Part shown: positions 1 to 10,560 of the stretch, in pieces
How positions within the stretch are numbered: the first letter of the stretch is position 1
Layout of the letters: each line of letters starts with the position of its first letter
Assembly: GCA_015179045.1 (NCBI GenBank)
Contig: WHUZ01000073.1
Location: forward strand, 1-64,000
Length of the DNA stretch: 64,000 nucleotides
Direction: 5' to 3'
From: Kalaharituber pfeilii
Taxonomy: Eukaryota; Ascomycota; Pezizomycetes; Pezizales; Pezizaceae
Notes under the pieces: generated by a model
Database searches by the model: none
Told to the model about the DNA's origin: nothing
What the model saw: only the letters and a program-made list of their open reading frames with translations
Position numbers and translations under genes: made by a program

Positions 1-511
1 ACTAGAAGTATATGGAGAACAAAGGAAACGACAGGAAGTACATGAATGGCCACGGAAATGACTGGAAGCAGGTAGAAGCGTCAAGAATATCCGGGAATAA
101 GCTCGGCGCTACCTGTTTCCAGCAGCTTCTATCGCTTTCCGGCAGGTTCTATAGCTTCTGGCAGGTTCTACGGCTTTCCGCCGGGTTCTGCGGCTTTCCA
201 GCGGGTTTTGGGTATCCGGGTTCTTCTAGCAGGTTCTGGCAGCTTCTTCGGCTTCGGGCTGTTAACCGATGACCGGGATGCTGGCGGCCATGTCGCTTAA
301 GCGTGCTCACAGGTCCAGGGATATTTATCGGAGTGCTAGAAGGAGTGCGGCGAATTGCAACGGTGTCAGGGTCAGCTGCATGTGTACGAGTACTGGCGAG
401 TCGTATGTTGGTTGCCAGTATAGGACCGGAGCTGGAGGGTCTTGGGCGAGGGGTCCGGGTTGGATTGTTCCAGTAATGCAATGTGTGGTTTAATGAATGG
501 CCGAATACAGG
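1..511. other. No gene recognised; imperfect short repeats
   Basis: No coding sequence can be supported here. Positions about 115-250 hold imperfect repeats built on GGCAGGTTCT / GGCTTTCC, which give short open frames on both strands without protein-like features. It probably belongs to the same degenerate satellite landscape as the following kilobases. Confidence 0.4.
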
Positions 512-519
512 TCCCAAAG

Positions 520-810
520 TAGTGAGCGGCACGAGCCGAGCCAGCTCGAGCTCAAACGAGCCAAGATCATGCTTGTGTTTTTCTTGACAGCTTGCTAAAA
601 TGCTTAGCCAGTGCAAGGTTTCATAAACTGTAAATACCTACTATAGTAATAATTAGAGACTTGGAGCTCATTCTGACCTACCAACAGCTTCGAAATGCAC
701 AATTTAGCTGATAGTAGTGAGAAAGATGAAAATTTAGCTTAGTTTAGTTTAGTTTGTCAATATTATGTATATAATCAATCCAGGCTCGAGCTAGCTCTTG
801 CCGCTCACTA
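520..810. mobile_element. hAT-type MITE, 291 bp, 8-bp TSD
   Basis: The element starts TAGTGAGCGGCACGAGC and ends with the inverted counterpart GCTCTTGCCGCTCACTA. It is flanked on both sides by the identical 8-bp direct repeat TCCCAAAG (512-519 and 811-818). An 8-bp target duplication and a TAG-type terminal inverted repeat are typical of hAT elements. There is no open reading frame, and the interior is AT-rich, so this is a non-autonomous miniature element. The family assignment rests only on TSD length and TIR sequence. Confidence 0.75.
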
Positions 811-899
811 TCCCAAAGTGTAGCCTGATGTGCGGCCCAATGCATAGCTGAATTCAACAACTGCTCCGGTCTGCTGGCGCTCCACGCCTAACAGCTGCC

Positions 900-1295
900 C
901 TTCCGGTCTACCATATATACACCTTCATAGCCATTCCGGCCTATAGCATATATACGTCCGTGGCCATTGCGGCCTGCAGATACACCTCCTAGCCATTCCA
1001 GCCTACAGTATATCCACCTCCATAGCCATTCCGGCCCACAGCATATACACGTCCGTGGCCATTCCGGCCTGTAACATGTATACCTCCATGGCTATTCCGG
1101 CCCGCAGCATAAACTCCTTCGTCCCCATTGCAGCCCGCAGCATATATACCTGTGTGGCCATTCTGGCCCGCAGTATATACACTTCCGTAGCCATTCTGGC
1201 CCGCCGTATATACACCTCCGTAGCCACTTCGGCCCGCTGCATATACACCTCCGTGGCCATTACGAATTCCAGCTCCCGGTATATGCAACTCCGTA
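900..1295. repeat. 33-bp minisatellite (about 12 units)
   Basis: Units of about 33 bp with the core GCCATTCCGGCCCGCAG followed by CATATACACCTCCGTG recur with substitutions. Because 33 is a multiple of 3, the minus strand reads as an 11-residue Gly/Tyr/Ala-rich repeat over several frames. No start context, intron or flanking domain makes this a convincing gene. Confidence 0.75.
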
Positions 1296-1425
1296 GCCAT
1301 TTTGGCTGCCATTTCAGAGGCCATTTCATCAGCGATTTCAGCAGCCTTTTCAGCAGCCTTTTCAGCATTCATTTGGGTAGCCGTTTCGGCTGCCATTTCA
1401 GCAGCCTTGCAGCATCCATTTCGGT
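1296..1425. repeat. 12-bp minisatellite (GCCATTTCAGCA type)
   Basis: About ten degenerate 12-bp units, such as GCAGCCTTTTCA and GCTGCCATTTCA, follow the 33-bp array directly. The same unit type recurs at 1845-1950 and 11479-11760, so these are pieces of one dispersed or interrupted array. Confidence 0.65.
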
Positions 1426-1844
1426 AGTGTAAGGACTGTAAGGGCGATGATGGGATCAGTAGGCGAAGGCACGATCGCGGGTGCTACGAGACAGCAGGGA
1501 CAGAGAGGGACAAGGTGGAAGAGAGAATGAGCGTACGTTGACCAGTGGAGACTACATACAGGCGGGTAGAAGAGGTATATATAGACGATAGAGGGTGAAC
1601 AGAAGTAGCAGGTACGAGTATTGCATGAACTTGGACATGAACTTGGACATGACGACATAGAAGAAGACAGATGGAAATAGAAACATACATGACGACATAG
1701 AAGAGTGCTTGTAGAATGCTGTAGAATGATATAGAATGATGTAGAGCTATGGCGGCGGTTCGAGAGCATTCTGTGGTTCGGGTCGATCACTGCATGGTTG
1801 TTACCAAGAACTAATCCCTGTTATTTCCTATCGCGGCATGACAG
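1426..1844. other. No gene recognised
   Basis: Unique-looking sequence between two patches of the 12-bp minisatellite. I see no open frame with protein-like composition and no transposon termini. Confidence 0.4.
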
Positions 1845-1950
1845 GTAGCCTTTTCAGCATTCATTTCGGTAGCCGTTTCAGCTGCCATTTCAGCTACTAT
1901 TACAGCTACCATTTTGGCTACCAACTCAGCAGCCATTTCAGCATTAGATA
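1845..1950. repeat. 12-bp minisatellite, second patch
   Basis: About eight units with the pattern GCNGCCATTTCA / GTAGCCGTTTCA, the same type as 1296-1425. The following 1951-2220 shows nothing recognisable. Confidence 0.55.
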
Positions 1951-2221
1951 CACATGGCTGTGCCGACGCAAGGGCACAAGCTGAGCTCTAATTGTCACGC
2001 GGCGGCAAGCTGGTGCTGCTAACGGATACGACCGGTTCAGGGTAACAGTAGCTTCTCAAGCGCTGAACGGCAGAGGCTTGACAGGAGAAGCTTGCCGGTA
2101 GTAGTTCAGTGGTTCCAGTTCAGCGGCGATGCCAGACTATGGTGAAAAGGCAGAGAAGACCAAGTACTGAATTAGATCTAGGGATTGACAAGAATAACAA
2201 GAACATATGAACCATAAGGGT

Positions 2222-2320
2222 CCTAGCAGGCGGGCTATAATGGCGGGTGGGGCATACTGGTAGGCAGGCTATACTGGCAGGAGGGCTATAGTGGCAGGCG
2301 GGCTATGCTGGCAGCTTGCT
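2222..2320. repeat. 17-18-bp tandem repeat GGCAGGCGGGCTATA
   Basis: Five or six consecutive copies of a GGCAGG(C/A)GGGCTATA(G/C)T(G) unit, with substitutions. Confidence 0.65.
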
Positions 2321-2429
2321 AGCTACCTATAGCTAGCCGGTTCTATGAGCTTGCCGGCGGGAGACGGGAGGCGGTCATGGCTTGCCGGCGGTCGTGGCTT
2401 GGTGTGTGGCGGCCGTAAGGACAATGTGT

Positions 2430-3018
2430 GCATTTCATATATATGACGGGTCCCTTTCAACATCGTGAGATGTGTGAACGTGAGCTGAATCTGACACGTA
2501 CCGTAGGGCCCGTTGGATGGCACGAGAGTGGCATGATGAGTGCAATTTCATATGTATGGTGGGTCCCTTTCATTGGCGAAATTATCTGACACGTACCATA
2601 GGGCCCAATCGATGACACGAGAATGGCAGAATGAGGTCAATATCACAGGTATGGCGAGTCTCTTTCAACATCATGAAATGTATAGCACCTATGAGCCCTG
2701 CCTTGGCGAGCAGCTGCGCGCGGGGTCACGTGACAAAAAAAAAAAAAAAAAAAATAGCACCTGTGCCAAGAAACCATGGAGCCACAGCCGCTCCATGGTT
2801 TCTTGGCATGATGAGACGCAATGCCAACGCACTTTCACAGCACAATGGCAGCGCACTTTGGAAGCACAATGGCACCGCACTTTTGAAGTGCAATGGCAGC
2901 GCAGCTTTGCAGTGCAATGGCAGCATACATTTGATATGTATAGTTGGTGCGACCCGATGGTACAAGATGAAGTGGAATAAGCTGAATTTGACAGGCCCTA
3001 ACCATTCCAGTAGCCATT
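2430..3018. repeat. Diverged satellite (about 70-75-bp units) and 24-bp repeats
   Basis: The motifs GACACGTACC(G/A)TAGGGCCC, GGCACGAGA and GAGCTGAATTTGACA recur at roughly 70-75-bp spacing. Related units reappear at 11761-12050, on the far side of the nested retroelements. Between 2820 and 2935 a 24-bp unit (CAATGGCAGCGCACTTT plus a variable part) is repeated four or five times. The locus is non-coding satellite DNA into which the retroelement nest inserted. Confidence 0.55.
2694..2754 (+). mobile_element. Hairpin-A plus poly(A) insertion (tail-only retroposon)
   Basis: The 61-bp insertion begins AGCCCTGCC, contains the hairpin-A arms CCCTGC and GCGGGG, and ends in about 20 A. It is flanked by TAGCACCTATG (2683-2693) and TAGCACCTGTG (2755-2765), a near-perfect 11-bp target duplication. 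Nothing upstream of the hairpin was copied. Confidence 0.75.
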
Positions 3019-3186
3019 TCTTTTTTTTTTTTTTTTTTTTTTCATTACTCGCATGCCGCCCTACGGGCTATGGCGAGGTTTTTCATATTAAGAAACTTAA
3101 ATAAAAATGTCTTCTAACTACATATGTTACCCGCGGAGTCCATACATGATGCGGGAGAGAGGTCCTCGTGTGAAGTCCTCGTGTAC
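3019..3186 (-). mobile_element. ORF1-only LINE-like element, 3' part (split by gypsy)
   Basis: Read on the minus strand, this is the 3' end of an ORF1-only element: a non-coding tail, hairpin B (3048-3076, arms CTCGC/GCGAG) and poly(A). Its 5' part lies at 11284-11478, beyond the gypsy element inserted at TGTAC. The whole element is flanked by the target duplication AGTAGCCATTTC, which ends immediately before the T tract at about 3018 and recurs at 11479-11490. This fixes the order of events: satellite first, then this element, then gypsy. Confidence 0.8.
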
Positions 3187-3439
3187 TGTCAGGGTGACCC
3201 AACAAAGTATCAATGATAAGCGATGAGAGATGACGCATGATAATCACGCCATTCATAGTTATGATGGTGAAGAGAGAGAAGCTTGTTAGTTAGCACTCAA
3301 TGTTAAATAGAATAATGCAAATAACCGACACGCTGGACGCCTATATATAGAGGCCTCCACGGCCTCTATACAAAGGTCAAGTTCCAAGCGTTGTCCTAAG
3401 TTACACCTACATTTCGCTGCAATCGCAGACACCGTAACA
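3187..3439 (+). repeat. 5' LTR (253 bp)
   Basis: Starts TGTCAGGG and ends CCGTAACA, with canonical TG...CA ends. A TATATATA box lies at 3342-3349, so transcription probably starts about 30 bp downstream. The sequence is identical to the 3' LTR. Confidence 0.95.
3342..3349 (+). promoter_or_regulatory. LTR TATA box
   Basis: TATATATA inside the 5' LTR, about 35-40 bp upstream of the GTTCCAAGCG segment that can pair with the primer-binding site. This position suits a transcript whose first bases act as a self-primer. Confidence 0.6.
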
Positions 3440-3441
3440 TT

Positions 3442-3453
3442 ACAACGCTGAAC
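3442..3453 (+). other. Primer-binding site, probably self-priming
   Basis: ACAACGCT (3442-3449) just inside the 5' LTR is an exact reverse complement of AGCGTTGT (3387-3394) in the LTR transcript leader. GAAC (3450-3453) extends the pairing to GTTC (3381-3384) across a 2-nt CA bulge, giving 12 pairs. No match to a tRNA 3' end (such as TGG) is evident. This arrangement is known from Tf1/sushi-type elements, where the 5' end of the mRNA primes minus-strand synthesis. Function is inferred from complementarity and position. Confidence 0.7.
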
Positions 3454-3556
3454 CTTTTACCTTTTACCTCAACGCCTTACCTTTTACCTTTCACCGTTTA
3501 TCTTTACTCAACAAACGTTCTCGCCTCCAACCCTTTGAAGTTACTCGCTTGCACAA

Positions 3557-4765
3557 ATGGATATGGATGACGAAGTGCCCTACTCCCCAACATTGGGATC
3601 GCCTACACCCTACTCCCCAACATTAGGATCACTCTCACCGGAACCCCCAAGATCGACTGCAACTACTCAACAGACTATACAAGCCCTTCAGGCTACCATC
3701 AAGAAGCTAGAACGAAAAGTAGCAACTCTGGCAGCCACCCCGGCAAATTCAGCAACCTCAGCGACTCTGGCAGTCACCCCGGCAATTCCGGAAACCCCAG
3801 CAACTCGGGCAGCCCCGGCAACTCTATCAGTCTCAGCAAGCTCGGAAGCAGATAACTTAGATACTGCAATCAGGAAGGAGGACCGCGATGCCATTCAAGC
3901 ACTCCGCCTTACAGAGATGCCTAGATTTTATGGTACCTCAAATTTTGATGAATTTGAGTACGAATTTCAAAACATGGTAGCATTACGGACAACAAACACT
4001 CCCGGCATTCGATTCGGACTGCTTAGTCTAGCAATGAAAGGCAAGGCTGGTTTATGGTGGAGGCATAATAAGAAAGACCTAAAGGATGAACAGACCGCCC
4101 TTCGAGTTTTACGAGAAGCTTTCGCTGACCCAGGCCGGCAAGCAAATGATACCACCTCCCTTATGACACTTCACCAAACTGGTACTATCCTAGACTTCTT
4201 TGTTGAAGCAGAGTCACTTAATATTCATGCCAAGATACCAAATGAGAACCTACCTTTTATGTTGGAACCAGGGCTAAAGCCAAATCTACGGAAGGCTCTG
4301 GAAGGCCAGAATGCTCCTCTACCTGACTATAATGCTTGGAAGAGTATAGCTATTAAGACAGGCACTCGGCTAGAGGCACGAACCTCGACAGGCACTCGGT
4401 TTGATACTCGAGCCTCGAAATCGCAACAATCCAAAACGACACACCTCCCAGCACCTCCCACGAATAATATTAGGGCCGAAAATTATGTTTCTCAGCAGGA
4501 GATAGATGCAAGAAGGAAAGCAGGCCTCTGCTACAAGTGTGCACGCAAAGGGCATATTGCAAGAGAATGCAGAACTGGATTTCGAAGTACCAAGCCAGAA
4601 TCAACTGTGAAATTACTAGAGCCATCTAGTAAAAAACGACGACCTACCTCAGGCTCAGCACCTTCAACTACTAAACGCCAACAGACCGAAACAGCCCAAC
4701 TACGGATTACAGAACTCGCCTCAGATGATGAGGAAGAAAACTTGGACCAGCAAGCAAAAGATTAG
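3557..4765 (+). CDS. gag: Gag polyprotein of the gypsy element
   Basis: 402-aa structural protein that would form the virus-like particle. The N-terminus is Pro/Ser/Thr-rich and low in complexity, with alanine/threonine-proline repeats at about residues 50-95. The central part (about 115-260) resembles a retrotransposon gag fold (conserved DEFEYEF and GKAGLWW stretches). A CCHC zinc knuckle, C-x2-C-x4-H-x4-C, lies at about residues 325-338. The C-terminus is basic, then acidic. The first in-frame ATG is 117 bp after the LTR. The frame is intact and ends at a TAG. The pol frame is already open 34 nt before this stop in the -1 frame, so pol is probably made by -1 frameshifting or an equivalent recoding event. 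Confidence 0.93.
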   Translation: MDMDDEVPYSPTLGSPTPYSPTLGSLSPEPPRSTATTQQTIQALQATIKKLERKVATLAATPANSATSATLAVTPAIPETPATRAAPATLSVSASSEADNLDTAIRKEDRDAIQALRLTEMPRFYGTSNFDEFEYEFQNMVALRTTNTPGIRFGLLSLAMKGKAGLWWRHNKKDLKDEQTALRVLREAFADPGRQANDTTSLMTLHQTGTILDFFVEAESLNIHAKIPNENLPFMLEPGLKPNLRKALEGQNAPLPDYNAWKSIAIKTGTRLEARTSTGTRFDTRASKSQQSKTTHLPAPPTNNIRAENYVSQQEIDARRKAGLCYKCARKGHIARECRTGFRSTKPESTVKLLEPSSKKRRPTSGSAPSTTKRQQTETAQLRITELASDDEEENLDQQAKD

Positions 4766-6702
4766 GGGGTGCTGCGAGTAGTACTGATCACACACCCCGT
4801 CATACCTCATTACTAACAGTACAAGTTACCCTGACAAAAAATGTATATGCTGAAGCAATTGTTGATACTGCTGCATCCGGACCAGTCATCAATAGGCAAC
4901 TAGCTGAGAAAATCGGTATACATAAAAGAAAACACGAAATCGCGATATCACAAGCAGACGGATCGAAGCTAGTTGCAAAAGACATAGTCAATACAAGTAT
5001 ACAGATTGAAGGAGACCCTAGTCAGCAATCCTACACCTTCGACGCAGAAGTATTGGATTCTCTAGGTCATAGAGATATGGTTCTAGGTCTCTCATGGCTT
5101 CAAGAACATGAGTTCGATGCCAAGACTAGGAAGCGCCAGCTTGTCAGAAACGGACTTATAATCCCATGCAAAGAAAGAAGAATCCCAGTTATTAATGTTC
5201 TAGAAGCTGAGACCTATGAAGAAGGAGATATACTATTGATGGTAGATGCAGTCACTAGATATGCTGACTATGACCGTGTGTTTTCAGCTGAACAAGCTAA
5301 GAAGTTGCCGCCACATAGAAAGTGGGACCATGAAGTTGTTTTACAAGATCCATCTGTAAAGCTTCCAAATGGCCCTATTTACAAAACCGCATGGGAGGAG
5401 AATGAGGCTCTAAGAACATACTTATCTGAGCATGAACCTACAGGAAAGATCAGAAAGAGCAGAAGTCCTGCAGGTGCTCCTATATTATTTGTGCGCAAGA
5501 AAGATGGTTCATTACGCCTTTGTGTTGACTACAGAGGCCTCAATAAGTTGACAAAGCCCAATCGATACCCACTTCCACTAATGAGTGAGCTTCAAGAACG
5601 TACACAAGGAGCTCAATGGTTCACCCGGCTGGACCTGAAAAATGGATACTACTTGATCAGAATTGCTAGTGGAGATGAGTGGAAAACAGCATTCAAAACC
5701 AAACATGGGCTATATGAGTACACTGTGATGCCATTTGGCTTAATCAATGCACCAGCTAGTTTTCAGGAAATGATGGATGATATTCTACAGCACCTTGCTA
5801 TAGAAGGTGTTGTATGGTATATTGACGACATCCTTATCTATGGAGGAGCAACTGAAGCCGAGCATGAAGTACTAGTCAAAAAGGTTCTTCAATGCTTATT
5901 GGATCACGATCTTGCAGTCAATTTATTAAAATCCGAATTCCACGTCAAAGAAACCTGCTTTCTAGGATATATCATCAATGGTACTGAAGTCAAAATTGAT
6001 CCAAAGAAAGTAAAAGTGATTCAAGATTGGAAAGCACCGCAAAGAAAGAAAGAAGTACAGTCTTTTCTAGGATTCACCAACTTCTACAGACGATTCGTCA
6101 AGAATTACAGTGCACGAACCAAGCCACTCGTTGAGTTGACTTGTAAGGATATACCATGGTCCTGGGCTGAACAACAACAGAGTGCATTTGACGAATTGAA
6201 AAAGCTATTTGAATCTGCTCCTATACTTGCACAGTATGATAGAACACTACGCACACTCATTGAAACGGATGCATCAAATCAAGCTATTGCAGGAGTATTC
6301 TCTCAATTACACCCAGCAACAGACGAAAATGAGGCTGAAGCCCGGCAGTGGAAATTGGTGGACTGCCACTCACGGTTACTAAAGCAACATCAACGCAACT
6401 GGCCTATACATGATAAAGAGTTATGGGCAATCGTCAGCTCTTTACTACACTGGCGTACATGGCTTCTTAGTTTGACAATGCAGTTTGAAGTACATACAGA
6501 TCATCAAGGACTACAGTACTTTCAGACCAAGCCAAGATTAAACATGCGACAGGCTGAATGGGCCGAAAAGCTCGCTGAATTCGACTACATTATCAAGTAT
6601 CGACCGGGATCAGCTATGGGACGCCCAGATGCTATCACACGACGAGAAGGTAACGAACCTTCAGGTCCAATGCACCAATGTTCAAAGAAGGCCAACTTAT
6701 AG
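4732..6702 (+). pseudogene. pol: pol segment 1: protease, reverse transcriptase, RNase H
   Basis: Open in the -1 frame relative to gag from 4732. The protease active site is DTAAS (from about 4864). The RT follows with LDLKNGYYLI, PFGLINAP and the catalytic YIDD at 5818-5829. RNase H follows with ETDAS, DKELWAI and HTDHQGL motifs. The segment ends prematurely at 6702. From about 6678 the sequence continues in another frame into integrase, so a one-base-type frameshift lies at about 6670-6690 in the linker. Together with the integrase lesion below, this copy cannot make a full Pol. It could still be mobilised in trans, because the LTRs are identical. Confidence 0.9.
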
Positions 6703-7619
6703 TTACACAAGCCAACGAAGATACTCCAACCAACGAAGATGCTCCAGCCAATAAAGATACTCCAGCCAATGAAGAAGATACTTCAGACCCTGAAGAAGAA
6801 GACGTTCCAGACCCAAATCTAGACGGAATTGATGTCACAACATGGCCCAAAGATATTGAGAGCGGACTGCTTATTGTACCTACTGATTGTCTGCATGCTG
6901 TGCTACAACAATGTCATGATTCCAGAGTTGCGGGCCATTGGGGACGACGACGTACTGAAGAGCTTGTATCACGCAACTTTATATGGAAAGGATGGCAAGA
7001 GGATATCTCACGCTATGTTGCTGGTTGCCATCATTGCCAAAAGGCTAAAGCAGACAGACATGCCCGCCAAACGAAATTAGTACCAATGCCTACAGGAACT
7101 CTACCCTGGGAAGAAATAGCTATGGACTTTGTAGGAGAACTTCCTGAAAGTGAAGGATTCAATGCTGTCTTAGTTATCACAGACCGTTTTACTAAGATGC
7201 AGCACTATATACCTGCTAAAACGACATGGACAGCAGAGGACGTAGCAAATGCCTACATTTGTGAAATATGGCGACTTCATGGCTTACCCAGGCATGTCAC
7301 CTCAGACCGTGGCCCACAATTCACAAGTGCATTTATGCGAGATCTAAATGCGAAGCTTCATATTGGTCTGAGGCTGTCAACAGCACATCACCCACAGACA
7401 GATGGCTTGAGTGAGAGAGCGATACAAACACTCAAACAATACTTGAGAATCTACTGCCATGATCGTCAGAAACGTTGGGTACAATGGCTACCACTAGCCG
7501 AATTCGCATACAACTCTACAAATACCGCCACACATGGATACAGCCCATTCCGCAGCCTGTATGGGTTTGACCCACGTACTATTCATGTCAATGATGATTA
7601 CATATATGCATGTCAATGA
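6678..7619 (+). pseudogene. pol: pol segment 2: integrase zinc finger and catalytic core
   Basis: Acidic NED/PANK-like linker repeats are followed by an HHCC zinc-binding region ending in GCHHCQK. The D,D35E integrase core follows: Asp at 7125 (MDFVG), Asp at 7305 (SDRGPQF) and Glu at 7413 (SERAIQ), with exactly 35 residues between the last two. The frame stops at 7619 because a perfect 25-bp tandem duplication (7584-7608 = 7609-7633) shifts the phase by +1. Removing one unit would put this frame in line with segment 3. The catalytic residues are intact. Confidence 0.9.
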
Positions 7620-7633
7620 TGATTACATATATG

Positions 7634-8220
7634 CCAGCCCAGCTGCTGAAGAATGGATTGAACGTATGACCGCAGTACACAGCCAGATTCACCAAACCCT
7701 CAAGCAGATCAACGATAAGCGCTCTGCACTCCACATTGACAAGTCTCGCCAATTTCAAGTTGGAGACCAAGTATGGGTGGACCGCCGCAATTTGACAGTA
7801 CAAACTGGAAACAAGTCCTTATCCAGCAAGTATATTGGCCCATACACCATTACTCGACGAATCAGCCGGCATGCGTATGAGCTAAACATTCCTAAAAGGC
7901 TACGCCTGCACAAGGTGATACACACTTCACTACTGAAGCCTTTTAAAGATAGAGTGCAACCACAGGTTGATCCATCATCGAGAAGTGACAATGAAGATAA
8001 TGATGAGGAAGAGGAACCACTATATGAGGTGGATTGTATTGTTGATAGCAGACGCACCAAAGGGGGCGTAAAGTACCGAGTCCATTGGAAAGATTATGGT
8101 GCAGAATCTGACACATGGGAATCATTCGATGATTTACAGACTCCTTTAGTATTGCAGGAAATTATTAAATTTCATAATGAGCACCCAAGAAAGCCAATGG
8201 ATCGAAGAGTTGACAATTGA
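7634..8220 (+). pseudogene. pol: pol segment 3: integrase C-terminus with chromodomain
   Basis: Continues the integrase after the 25-bp duplication. A GPY/F-type module (IGPYTI...LHKVIHTSLLKPF) is followed by an acidic linker. Then comes a chromodomain with the aromatic pattern YEVDCIV...YRVHWKDY...TWES. In chromoviruses the chromodomain directs integration to particular chromatin. The reading frame ends with TGA at 8218-8220, just before a tandem-repeat 3' region. Confidence 0.9.
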
Positions 8221-8463
8221 ACCTATGCCGATAAGTCGAAGAGCTGAAGCAAGCACATACCGACAAATCGAAGAGTGAACGTATGCCGATGAGTCGAAGA
8301 GTGAACCTATGCCAATAAGTCGAAGAGCTGAAGTAAGCACATACCGACGAATTGAAGACTGACAATTGATAATTGAGCTATGCCGATGAGTCGAAGAGCT
8401 GAAGTAAGCACATACCGACAAATCGAAGACTGAACCTATGCCAATGAGTCGAAGAGCTGAAGT

Positions 8464-8465
<2 letters not shown>
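8221..8465 (+). repeat. Tandem repeats in the 3' region of gypsy (left part)
   Basis: Imperfect units of about 27-33 bp built from CCGATGAGTCGAAGAG and ACCGACAAATCGAAGA. The array continues at 10561-10790 after the nested LINE, so the LINE landed inside it. It is non-coding but specific to this element. Confidence 0.75.
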
Positions 8466-8501
<36 letters not shown>

Positions 8502-10559
8502 ATAACCCCGCTTGTAGCACTAAGCCATGGCAGGGTCCCTGGGCAAGCCCTCATAGCCCGGAGACAGGCTAAACTAACTCTCTACATACATGGCCCCCAC
8601 GCGCCGTCGCCCCCGCTCTCCTAGCTTCTAGAACTTGACCCCAGCGAAGAAATCCTCTAAAACGTCATACTCCTCCCCATTCTCCGCCTTTCTTTTCCAA
8701 TCCTTTCCCATGTCGCTCCACCTCTCAAAACCTTCTGGGCGGTTCTTCTGACTTCTGCATCGGAAAGCGAGGTGCTCCCCGGTTTGCACCTCCCCGCACC
8801 TACACTTATCCGACTCAGCTGCCCCTATCCTCTTCAACCACACCGCACACCTCCCTCTCTCCAGGCGCAAGGCAGTGAAATTGGATACTGCTATCCTATT
8901 CCACTCCATGACCTTTCCTCCTCCAAAGCCGTCCACTTCTCTCTTCTCCTTCCTCCACGCCTTCACCCTCTGGCGCACCCCACTTCCGGTGGCCACCTCC
9001 TTCCCCTGCATCACCGTCCCCTTCTTCGCCCACTCATCCGCCTTCTCATTTCCTGCGATTCCGATGTGAGCCTTGACCCACATCAACTTCGCATCTCCTC
9101 CCTTCTTCTTCTTCCTCGCTACGGCATCCACCACTCTCCTCACATCCTCGGTTTTCCCCTTTCCCTCCCTGCCTGCCTTCTGGATCGCCATGACGGCAGC
9201 CTCAGAATCTAAACAGATCAGTACAGGGACCTCCTCCTCCACACTCTCCAGTGCCTTTCTCACTCCCCTCACCTCCCCATCGAACACCGTCGCCGTTCTC
9301 CCCACCACCTCCGCCACGGCTGCCGACCTCCCCCACACCCCTGCTTCCACCTTGCTGTCCTCGATCTTGCTGCCGTCGGAGAAAAGGACTGCCCTTTTTC
9401 TTCCGGCTTCCCCGATCGCGGCTTCCCACTCCCCCCTCGTCTCCACTTCTCCTTTCCGCCTCTCCACCCTTCCACCTCCACCTTCTCACACCCCCCTCCC
9501 CACGAGATCTCCTCCCCCTCCTCCGAGAACCTCGCCCACTGACCTTGCCAGCGGTCCAGCACTACTTCATACCCCTCATTCTCGACCACCGCCCACTGCA
9601 CCCCCAGTCTCTCCAGTTTCTCGCCTCCTCCTCTCTCTCCTCACTCCCTCCGAAGTCGCCCGTGCAAAGCTCCGCCAGCTCTGACGGCGCCTCCACCTCC
9701 CGGACGATCGCCCTCGCCTGCGCGCCATCCAGGACCGTCTCCACGTCCTCCACTCCACACGCCGCACTCACCCCTCCTACCCCCGCTCCTCTCCCTCCTC
9801 CAGCCGCCTTCTTCAACACCTGCAGCTGGACTCTCTCCATCTCCTTCCTCCATTCCTTCTGTCCCCTCCACCCGATCTCGCTCCCCCACATTGCAACCGC
9901 CCTCACCATCCCCGTGTAGGCTTGCCTCCAGCTGCGTGGAGACATCCCCCAGTTCCGGTTGCCCAGTCCCGAGAGAGCCCCCGCCAGCCTCCGCGCTCGG
10001 CTCAGCCTGTTTCGCCAATGTGCGCCAAAGGTCAAGTTCTCATCGAAGATGACCCCTAACCACTTTAGCATCTCCCCCTCTTTCTTTCACCTCCTTCCCA
10101 CCCCGAAGGTTATCATCTCCCACTTCGACTCCTCCAGCGGGATCTGGTCTTCCTCCGCCACCTCCGCCATCGCCACCTTCACCTTCTCCCTGAGCCGCCC
10201 CATATCCCAGTACCCGTGCCAGTCTAGGATCGTTGCTGCCAGGTCGTCAACATACGATGGCACTTCTACCTCCGCCCCCATCGCCACCCCCCTCAGCCTC
10301 CTCTCCATCTTCTCAATGGTGGGTGCCATGAAGATGAGGAAGATGACCGGTGACAGTGGTGACCCTTGCGGAACCCCCACGTTCGACCTGCCCCTCCCTT
10401 TCTCCTCGCCGTCCCACCACACTCCGAACTCCCTGCCTCCCATAAACTCCTCCAGCCACCTCCGCTTCTTTCTCACCCCCTCGCTCCCCCTCTCCTCAAT
10501 CCTTCTCAGGACCACCTCCTTCCTCACGATGTTAAAGCCTCCTTTAACATCCGCCGTCA
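8466..10559 (-). mobile_element. LINE-A, 5'-truncated, nested in gypsy
   Basis: On the minus strand this runs from a mid-RT truncation to hairpin A and a T tract (8466-8493). The target duplication CGAAGAGCTGAAGTAA flanks it at 8450-8465 and 10560-10575 (16 bp). The tail contains the CCTGTCTCCGGGC...CAGGGACCCTGCC stretch shared with 16544-17554 and with the ORF1-only element at 42963-44339. The insertion is younger than the gypsy element. Confidence 0.92.
8628..10559 (-). pseudogene. LINE-A ORF2 fragment: RT C-terminal half and RNase H
   Basis: The RT part (10090-10559) has GVPQGSPLSP and the catalytic YVDD. An in-frame TGA at 10087-10089 interrupts it. The same frame then continues to 9562 with the thumb/connection region (KWLGVI, LSGLGN, WGSEIGWRGQ). 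A frameshift at about 9470-9560 leads into RNase H (8628-9467), with FSDGS, the acidic residue in DGEVRG, DSEAA and AHIGIAGNEKAD. A terminal zinc knuckle C-x-C-x7-H-x4-C follows. Endonuclease and the RT fingers are missing through 5' truncation. The closest relative in the window is the open frame at 60589-64000. Confidence 0.88.
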
Positions 10560-10560
10560 C

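Noticed and set aside
989..1432. Open frames of 121-135 codons over the 33-bp minisatellite
   Set aside because: Repeats whose unit is a multiple of 3 are open in several frames on both strands; no start context or non-repeat domain.
9073..9919. Plus-strand Pro/Ser-rich frames at 9073-9684 and 9251-9919
   Set aside because: Antisense to the LINE-A RT/RNase H region; proline-rich reading is the complement of Gly/Glu/Arg-rich coding.
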